From: Frankia sp. AgB32
Lineage (GTDB): Bacteria; Actinomycetota; Actinomycetes; Frankiales; Frankiaceae
NCBI RefSeq assembly: GCF_023243045.1
Contig: NZ_JALKFX010000029.1
Location: 1 to 64,000, forward strand
Length of the DNA stretch: 64,000 nucleotides
Reading direction: 5' to 3'
Positions within the stretch are counted from its first letter, which is position 1. Each line of letters starts with the position of its first letter. This document shows, in pieces, positions 58,133-64,000 of this stretch. Both the position numbers and the translations under genes were made by a program. Below the pieces are notes generated by a model that did no database searches, was not told the origin of the DNA, and was given only the letters and a program-made list of their open reading frames with translations.

Positions 58133-59181
58133 CGCGGCGCTCCGTTCGGCTCCCAGCCGCGCTCGGCGAGCTCCCGCGCCGCCGCCAGGTAGGACAGCGA
58201 CCCGCGGGAGGTCGGATCGTAGGTCAGGGCCGACTGGCCGTAGCTCGGCGCCTCCGCCAGCCGGACGTTGCGGGGGATCGTGGTGCCGAGGACCCGCTCG
58301 CCGAAGTGCTCCTTGACCTCCTGCACCACCTGATCAGCCAGCCTGGTCCGCGAGTCGTACATGGTCAGCAGAATCGTCGACAGGCGCAGCTCCTGGTTCA
58401 GGTGGGCCTGCACCAGTTCCACGTTGCGCAGCAGCATCCCCACGCCCTCCAGCGCGTAGTACTCGCACTGGATGGGGATGAGCAGCTCCCGCGCCGCGAC
58501 CAGGGCGTTGACGGTCAGCAGCCCCAGCGACGGCGGGCAGTCGATGAAGACGTAGTCGACCTCCCGCTGCATGCTGGCGATCGCGCGCCGCAGCCGGTTC
58601 TCCCGGGCGACGAGCGAGACGAGTTCGATCTCCGCGCCGGCGAGGTCGATCGTCGCGGGCGCGCAGAACAGTGACGGCGCCTCGCCCGACTCGACGATGA
58701 CCTCGTCCAGCGGGCGGTCCCCCAGCAGCACCTCGTAGATCGAGGGGATGCCGCTGTGATGCTCGACCCCCAGCGCGGTCGACGCGTTGCCCTGCGGGTC
58801 GAGGTCAATCACCAGTACCCGCACGCCATGCGAGGCCAGGGCCGCAGCGAGGTTGACCGTGGTCGTCGTCTTGCCGACGCCACCCTTCTGATTGGCGACG
58901 GAGATGATGCGTCGCCGGGTGGGACGAGGGAATGGTTGTCGTCGTTCTGCCGCCAAGGCTTCCACTGCTGCTGCCGCCGCCGCTCCGATCGGGGTCGACC
59001 GGTCGAGGGGATCCAGAGCGGGGATCGCGGACTCGTGGCCCCGAGTGCCCCCACCGGCGGATCCATCCCGACCCGTCAACGCTGTTTCACGTGGAACGAG
59101 ACTGTCCACGCGTCGGCTGGTCACGGCCAACCTCCCGTGATCGCCGTGAGTCCCACGCCGTTCGTCTGGCCTGTCTGTCAT
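58129..59181 (-). CDS. parA: Chromosome partitioning ATPase ParA
   Basis: 350 residues from ATG 59181; a GTG at about 59124 is a possible shorter start. The ParA ATPase begins near 95: [20 protein letters not shown], then [18 protein letters not shown] and [18 protein letters not shown]. The 90-residue N-terminal extension is poorly conserved and contains the second parS in its coding DNA. The gene overlaps the rsmG end by about 95 bp if ATG 59181 is used. It is operonic with parB. Confidence 0.93.
   Translation of the reverse strand: MTDRPDERRGTHGDHGRLAVTSRRVDSLVPRETALTGRDGSAGGGTRGHESAIPALDPLDRSTPIGAAAAAAVEALAAERRQPFPRPTRRRIISVANQKGGVGKTTTTVNLAAALASHGVRVLVIDLDPQGNASTALGVEHHSGIPSIYEVLLGDRPLDEVIVESGEAPSLFCAPATIDLAGAEIELVSLVARENRLRRAIASMQREVDYVFIDCPPSLGLLTVNALVAARELLIPIQCEYYALEGVGMLLRNVELVQAHLNQELRLSTILLTMYDSRTRLADQVVQEVKEHFGERVLGTTIPRNVRLAEAPSYGQSALTYDPTSRGSLSYLAAARELAERGWEPNGAPR
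59083..59098. promoter_or_regulatory. Chromosomal parS site 2 (inside parA/rsmG overlap)
   Basis: TGTTTCACGTGGAACG, one change from the palindromic parS consensus. On the opposite strand it encodes part of ParA LVPRETAL. Confidence 0.8.
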
Positions 59182-59902
59182 CGTGCCGCTCACCGTCGCC
59201 GCGCCCTTTCCCCTTCTCGGCCCGGGAAGGCTGGGAGGAACGCACGGCGCGAAGGACGCGGGTGGGTTCCGCCACCCGGCCCTCTCCGCACACCACGACA
59301 TCCACCGGATGCCAGCCCTGGGTTCCGAGACTGCCGCGCGCGTCCTGCAACTCCTCCAGGATCCGCGAACCGCGCATCGCCAGCATGACACCACCCGGTT
59401 GCAACATCGGAAGGAGGATTGCGCCCAACCGCTCAAGCGGGGCGACCGCACGTGCCACGGCTACCCCGAATCTACGACTGTCCGGGCCGATTCCGGCATC
59501 CGGCGCGCGGCCACGCCGAACGGAAACCCGGTCCGCCAGTCGCAGTTCAGCGACGACCTCCTGGAGAAACCGGCACCGTCGCTCCATGGGTTCAAGCAGT
59601 TCCACCCGCACGTCCGAGCGGGCGAGCGCGAGCGGAATGCCGGGCAGGCCGGCGCCGCTGCCCACGTCAACGGCGTCGGCATCCGCCGGGACGGCCTCCG
59701 CGAGCACCGCGCAGTTGAGCACGTGACGCTCCCAGAGTCGCTCGGTCTCGCGCGGGCCGATCAGCCCACGCTCGACCCCGGCGGTCGCGAGGAGTTCGGT
59801 GAAACGGATGGCATCGGCGAGCCTCGGACCAAACAGCTCCGCGGCCGCCGGCGGAGCGGGCGGCACCGCCCCCGCCCGGGGGGTCTGATCCGCGTCGGTC
59901 AT
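59087..59902 (-). CDS. rsmG: 16S rRNA (guanine-N7) methyltransferase RsmG
   Basis: 271 residues from ATG 59902. RsmG hallmarks: [20 protein letters not shown] near 50, SAM motif [20 protein letters not shown] near 80, [20 protein letters not shown] near 105, and [13 protein letters not shown] near 150. The C-terminus has a 50-residue Arg/Asp/Lys-rich extension not usual in the family, part of which overlaps parA. RsmG methylates G527 of 16S rRNA; the place next to parA is conserved in actinobacteria. Confidence 0.93.
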   Translation of the reverse strand: MTDADQTPRAGAVPPAPPAAAELFGPRLADAIRFTELLATAGVERGLIGPRETERLWERHVLNCAVLAEAVPADADAVDVGSGAGLPGIPLALARSDVRVELLEPMERRCRFLQEVVAELRLADRVSVRRGRAPDAGIGPDSRRFGVAVARAVAPLERLGAILLPMLQPGGVMLAMRGSRILEELQDARGSLGTQGWHPVDVVVCGEGRVAEPTRVLRAVRSSQPSRAEKGKGRGDGERHDDRQARRTAWDSRRSREVGRDQPTRGQSRST

Positions 59903-60227
59903 CGCACACCTGCCCGGGTGGGTCCGGACGGGCCGCCGGCCGCACCGAACCGTGCCGAACCACGTGGACGGCACCCGGCCAGGGACGGGGAGGCCGGACG
60001 AGACGGCCGGCCGGCGGCCGCGAGGACGCCGGCCGGGATGGATGGGGTTCGAAGAGAACAACGCACCCGCCCAGCATCCTCGCCGCCCCACGGGTGCTGC
60101 CCGGAGCCGTCCTCGATGGCCGTGGACGACGCGCGACTCCCCCTCGCCGACGGGATCAGCACGCCGTTCGCCCCGGTCCGCCCGCCACGGCACTTCGCAT
60201 CGCCACCGCACGCGGGCTACCGGGGGA

Positions 60228-62294
60228 TCAGCGGAGCGCGGCCGCCGAACCGGCGGGCCGGACCGCGGCGGACGGGCAGTGATCGTAGACGGTGAGGGTG
60301 CCGGTCAGCGGGAACGACCAGGAACGCGACGGGCACCAGCCGGCCCGCGGCAGTGCGGCGAGCTGCCCGGCCAGGCCGGCTCGCTCGATGTCGAAGACGA
60401 ACACCAGCAGGCGCCGTGGCGGGCTCGGCCTGGCTGCCAGTCGCTGGGCGAGCGGCGGTACGTCGCCGCCGAAGAAGACGGTGTCGTCGCGCGCGACCCG
60501 GGGTGGCCTGCCCGCGGCACCAGCGGCGCCCCGTCCGGCCACGACGCCGGAGGTGGGGCCGTCGTCGGGCACGGTCGCCCCGCGAGAAGTCCGCGCCGCC
60601 GCGGGCTGCGGCAGCAGGGAGCCGAGGCGCTGGTTGGCGGGGGTGCCGGCGGGGTCGTTGGACGGCAGACCCGACGGATCGCGGGGCTGGTCGTCGCTGG
60701 CCTCCATCGCGTACAGCCAGCCCGGGCGGGCGAGTCGGCCGCCGACCGCGACGACGTCGCCGGGTCGGGCCAGCTGCCGGGCCGCGACAGCGGCGTCGAC
60801 CATCCGGTCGAGGCCGCGCATCCGGTCGCGGTGATCCCACAACGTGGTGCTGCCAGCCAACGACGCGGTGATGGTCAGCCCGCCGCACGCGCACCACGCG
60901 ACGATCCCGGCGACCGGCAGCGCGACGGCAGCACGCGCCCAGCGACGCCGCGCCCCACCCGCCGCCGCAGCCACAGCCACAGCCGCGACACCAGGCGTCT
61001 CCGTCCCATCACTTTCAGCGATCCCGCTGCCGGAAATGCCGGACAGTGGATGACTGCTTACGCGTCCCGGGAGGGGCAACGTAAGGGCTACAGCGTTCGG
61101 GCCGTCAGCGGCCATCTCAGGGCCAGGAAGGGCCCATCGTGTGCCAGCCGCGACAGCCAGCCGGTGAACCGCCCGCTCGGCGCCCACCACCACCACAATG
61201 ACGATCATAGGGACGACGAACAGGTTGGTCCGGGTCGGACCGAACGGCCAGTACCGCGCGGCGCTCGCGGCGAGCATCATCAGCTCGGCCCCGCCGAGCG
61301 CGGCGAGCAACAGCCGACCGTCCGGGCGCCGCGCGAGCGCCGCGGTCCCGACCAGCCCGGCGGCCGCAACCGCGAGCGCGACGAGGACCGCGGGTACCGC
61401 ACCGAGCGGACCGCCGTGCACCGCGCCGTGCAGCAGGCTCGGGTCGAACCGGTCGATGCCGGGGACGGATCCGGTCACCGTCTCCCGGACCTGGTCGCCG
61501 ACGAACCGCAGCGCCGACATCGGGCTCCGGCCGGCGAGAAACTGACGGTCCCAGTAGTTGCCGTTGCGCTGGCTGGACTGGTGCGCGATGAAACCGACGG
61601 TGTCCGCGGCGGCCAGGACGAGCGCTGGCAGGCACTCGACCAGCCGCCACCGCCGGGCCGGCCCACGCCACAGATCCACCGCCGCCAACGGAACAATCAT
61701 GAAAATGCCGGGAACGGCGAGCAGGGCCAGCAACCCGGCGGCGGTGCGGCGGACGAGGCGCGCGCGGTCCGGGCTGCGAACCGCCACGCTCCCGCCGTCG
61801 ACGGCCGCCGCGGATCCGGTACGGGGGCCGTCCATCCACAGCAGCAGGATGGCAACCGCCGCAGCCGTCTCCATCGCGTACGGCTTGAGCTGCGTGGCCA
61901 GATCCAACAGGGTCGAGTTCAGGCACAGCCAGAGGACCGCGACGACGGCCGCCGCCGTGCCGGCGAAGCGGCGGGCGAGCACCACCATCGCCGCGCCCAG
62001 CAGCGGCAGGGCGATGAATCCCGGCAGGCGCAGCGACCAGCTGTGCCAGCCGAACACCTCACCGCAGAGCCGGGTGAGCGCCAGCCAGCCGAAGGCCGAC
62101 GGAGTGTTGGCGACCGTGAGTTCCGACCACAGCGACCGCGCCGGCTCGCTGACGAAGTGCGCCCGCCAGATCTCGTCGTACCAGAACGGCCTGGTCAGGT
62201 AGGCGTGCAGCAGGCCGAGCAGACCGGCGAGGACCAGCGCGACGACCGTGACCGAGCGGCGCGATCGCGAGGCAGAGCCAAGGGCAGGCGGCAC
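60228..62294 (-). CDS. Polytopic glycosyltransferase-like membrane protein (ArnT/PMT-type)
   Basis: 688 residues from GTG 62294, with GGGAGGG just upstream; a longer frame to 62441 is open but less likely. About ten to twelve membrane helices. Near 42, RPFWYDEIWRAHFVSEPA resembles the first-loop D-E motif of lipid-linked-sugar-dependent glycosyltransferases of the GT-C fold; later FVGDQVRETVTG and Pro/Arg-rich loops. The C-terminal ~150 residues are soluble. It sits between rsmG and jag, where most actinobacteria have no gene, so it is probably an insertion into a conserved cluster. Donor and acceptor are unknown. Confidence 0.75.
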   Translation of the reverse strand: MPPALGSASRSRRSVTVVALVLAGLLGLLHAYLTRPFWYDEIWRAHFVSEPARSLWSELTVANTPSAFGWLALTRLCGEVFGWHSWSLRLPGFIALPLLGAAMVVLARRFAGTAAAVVAVLWLCLNSTLLDLATQLKPYAMETAAAVAILLLWMDGPRTGSAAAVDGGSVAVRSPDRARLVRRTAAGLLALLAVPGIFMIVPLAAVDLWRGPARRWRLVECLPALVLAAADTVGFIAHQSSQRNGNYWDRQFLAGRSPMSALRFVGDQVRETVTGSVPGIDRFDPSLLHGAVHGGPLGAVPAVLVALAVAAAGLVGTAALARRPDGRLLLAALGGAELMMLAASAARYWPFGPTRTNLFVVPMIVIVVVVGAERAVHRLAVAAGTRWALPGPEMAADGPNAVALTLPLPGRVSSHPLSGISGSGIAESDGTETPGVAAVAVAAAAGGARRRWARAAVALPVAGIVAWCACGGLTITASLAGSTTLWDHRDRMRGLDRMVDAAVAARQLARPGDVVAVGGRLARPGWLYAMEASDDQPRDPSGLPSNDPAGTPANQRLGSLLPQPAAARTSRGATVPDDGPTSGVVAGRGAAGAAGRPPRVARDDTVFFGGDVPPLAQRLAARPSPPRRLLVFVFDIERAGLAGQLAALPRAGWCPSRSWSFPLTGTLTVYDHCPSAAVRPAGSAAALR

Positions 62295-62481
62295 CGCACC
62301 CTCCCGATCGCCCTGGCGCGCACGGCCACGCCCCGCCGGAGATGAATCTAGCGCCCGTCCGCCGGAGGCCGCCCGCCGGGAGGCGAGCGGGCTCCCGGCC
62401 GCAGCCAGGCCCCACCTCGTCGGGCACAGGGGCGACAGCACCCACCGGCGAACAGCGACGGCGGCGCGCCCAGCCCCACCC

Positions 62482-63036
62482 TCAGCCGAGCAGAATCACG
62501 ACCCGTCGGCTGGGCTCCTCACCCTCCGACTCGCTGTGCACGCCATCGATCTCGGCGATCACATCGTGCACGACCTTGCGCTCGAACGGCGTCATCGGGG
62601 TGAGGGTCTCCGGCTTGCCCTGTTCGAGAGCGCGCTCCGCCGCAGCCGTCGCGATCTTGCCCAGCTCGATCCGCCGGCGGGCCCGATGGCCGCCGACATC
62701 GAGCATCAGGCGGCTGCGCGTGCCGGTCCGCTGCAGGACGGCCAGCCTGGTCAGCTCCTGCAGCGCCTCGAGTGCCTCACCGCCGGTCCCGATCAGCCGG
62801 TCCAGCCCGTCGCCGACCACGGCGACGATGGCCCGGCCGCTCTCGACATCGAGGTCGAGGTCGCCGTCCATGTCGATGATGTCCAGCAGGCCCTCGATGT
62901 AGTCGGCGGCGATCTCACCTTCCTGCTCAAGGTCGGCGATGCGCCGCTCCTGCGGTTTGAGCTCGGACTCGGGGGAGGCCTGCTCGTCGGTGACTCCGGC
63001 CGCGTCCACAGCCAGGTCGGGGGCCGAACCGGTCAT
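62482..63036 (-). CDS. jag: Jag/KhpB-like RNA-binding protein
   Basis: 184 residues from ATG 63036, with GGAGAAGTGCAG upstream. A KH-type domain at about 45-115 (GLLDIIDMDGDLDLDVESGR, ALEALQELTRLAVLQRTGTR) is followed by an R3H domain at about 120-180 (IELGKIATAAAERALEQGKP, MTPFERKVVHDVIAEIDGV, SEGEEPSRRVVIL). The basic and His residues of R3H are present. It lies just downstream of yidC as in most bacteria and acts in RNA binding and cell-wall or division control. Confidence 0.93.
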   Translation of the reverse strand: MTGSAPDLAVDAAGVTDEQASPESELKPQERRIADLEQEGEIAADYIEGLLDIIDMDGDLDLDVESGRAIVAVVGDGLDRLIGTGGEALEALQELTRLAVLQRTGTRSRLMLDVGGHRARRRIELGKIATAAAERALEQGKPETLTPMTPFERKVVHDVIAEIDGVHSESEGEEPSRRVVILLG

Positions 63037-63154
63037 CTGCACTTCTCCAGGGGGACGGGGGGCGGCGGAGCCGAGATTACGGGATGCCTCCGCACGGTGA
63101 CATGATCGGGGTTACCTGCGGCACCACGGGCGGGTCCGGGAGAACAAGCCCGGA

Positions 63155-64000
63155 TCAACGCCGGCCGCCGGGCCGCTTGCCCTTGCCACGGCGCTTGGTC
63201 GGCCGGGAGCCACCCGGCTGCCGACTCGCGCCGGCGGAGACGGGGGCGGGCCGAGCGGCGCCGTCCGCGGTTCCCGCCTCGGCGGCCGCCGACAGGCCGC
63301 TGTCCGACGCGCGCGCCGCGGCCGACTTGCCGGTCTGGTCCTTCCGGTTACCACCGGACCTGGCCGGGGCTCCTGCTGCTGCCTGCTCGGCTATCCCGGT
63401 GGCACCGGCCTCCGTGGCCGCCTTCCCGCCCGGCCGCACGGCGGCGCCGCTACGGGACCGGGTGCCGGCCGGCGCGGTCGAGGCCGACCGGGCGCCCGCC
63501 TTCGGCGTCTCCGCCAGGTCGGCGGAGGGTGCTGAGCCCTTCGTCAGGCTCGGCCCCGCAGCCGTCGCCGGCCGGGGACGGGTCTTCGACTTCGCCCCGG
63601 CGCGGACACCGGGCGCCGGGCGGGCCGGAGCGGCACTGCCGTCGGTGGCGGTCCGCGGGCCAGCCGGACGACCACTCGCGGTCAGCGGCTGGACGGGAGG
63701 CATCCGCTTGATCACGAAGAACTGCTGGCCCATGCTCCACAGGTTGGTGGTCAGCCAGTAGAGCAGAACGGCGATCGGGAACCGGAAACCGAAGATCGCG
63801 AGCATCAGGGGCGAGCCGTAGAGCAGGATCTTCTGGACCATCGCCTGCTGCGGGTCGGTCGGCCCGGTGCGCGCCATGATCTGCCGCTGGGTCATGAACG
63901 TCGTCAGACCCATCAGCACGATCAGCACGACCGCGAGGATCCGGACGTGCGTCGTGTTCAGCCCGAGGAAGTCCACGAGCTGGCTGTTCGAGCGGAAACT
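63155..64000 (-). CDS. yidC: Membrane insertase YidC, N-terminus outside window
   Basis: The frame is open to the right edge (sequence SFRSNSQLVDFLGLN just before it), so only the C-terminal ~280 residues are inside. Visible: the membrane segments ILAVVLIVLMGLTTFMTQRQ and LMLAIFGFRFPIAVLLYWLT, then the post-TM5 LWSMGQQFFVIKRMPP. This matches the YidC/Oxa1 core. A long Ala/Pro/Arg/Lys-rich cytoplasmic tail (about 190 residues ending KRRGKGKRPGGRR) follows, longer than typical, and could bind the ribosome. The expected neighbours (yidD, rnpA, rpmH, dnaA) should lie outside, to the right. Confidence 0.93.
   Translation of the reverse strand, partial: SFRSNSQLVDFLGLNTTHVRILAVVLIVLMGLTTFMTQRQIMARTGPTDPQQAMVQKILLYGSPLMLAIFGFRFPIAVLLYWLTTNLWSMGQQFFVIKRMPPVQPLTASGRPAGPRTATDGSAAPARPAPGVRAGAKSKTRPRPATAAGPSLTKGSAPSADLAETPKAGARSASTAPAGTRSRSGAAVRPGGKAATEAGATGIAEQAAAGAPARSGGNRKDQTGKSAAARASDSGLSAAAEAGTADGAARPAPVSAGASRQPGGSRPTKRRGKGKRPGGRR

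Overview
The window is high-GC actinobacterial DNA, most likely from a Frankia-like organism. This rests on a WhiB protein, Streptomyces-type conjugation genes, and at the right end the actinobacterial oriC-side cluster cwlM / GNAT / parB / parA / rsmG / jag / yidC with two chromosomal parS sites (56239-56252, 59083-59098). Genus is inference; the cluster order and the motifs are read from the sequence.

Layout. (1) 1 to about 803: end of a mobile element with unusually AT-rich sequence and an HNH nuclease gene, finishing at a 3' half of tRNA-Ser(GGA). (2) About 860-15,995: chromosomal accessory genes: an RCC1-repeat exported protein, a CYTH-CHAD phosphate-binding protein, an SGNH lipoprotein esterase, a GNAT, a 986-residue TIR-STAND-WD40 protein, a DUF4326 protein, a PLP decarboxylase and an NAD(P)-binding oxidoreductase, with several broken genes between them. 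(3) 15,996-18,030: a 3' half of tRNA-Ser(CGA) and part of a second element of the same attachment family, carrying a monooxygenase-fold protein and an XRE-type regulator in an overlapping pair. (4) 18,067-54,617: a 36.55-kb mobile element. (5) About 54,720-64,000: the chromosomal cwlM-to-yidC segment, unusual in having a large membrane glycosyltransferase-like gene between rsmG and jag.

The 36.55-kb element is the most interesting part. A perfect 49-bp direct repeat (18067-18115 = 54618-54666) marks both ends, each next to a long G/C homopolymer run. A gene cut at the left end (start 18408) continues in frame to a stop codon at 54600-54602 if the two ends are joined. The segment therefore reads as one full turn of a circular plasmid or excised integrative element, either inserted in the chromosome or, more likely, joined to it by the assembler.

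In the closed circle, one long leftward transfer operon runs from a WhiB gene (28610) through membrane and DUF2637-like proteins, a lytic transglycosylase and a TraB/FtsK DNA pump, then across the junction into a Nudix hydrolase and several small proteins. A divergent GntR regulator with paired palindromic operators (28711-28784) is placed to control it. Partition is by a ParA/ParB-like pair with three copies of a 20-bp perfect palindrome. Replication candidates are a CHC2-Toprim-ATPase primase/helicase next to TGCGGGGT iterons (43895-44500), and a winged-helix Rep-like protein whose own gene holds three 22-bp palindromes (50694-50811). The element also has a tyrosine recombinase, excisionase-like proteins and a DNA methyltransferase. 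A six-unit composite repeat array of unknown role (42094-42504) is the strongest candidate for an undescribed cis-acting system.

Limits: no database search, alignment program or folding program was used. Functions are read from motifs and context; starts were chosen from ribosome binding sites, overlaps and family length.
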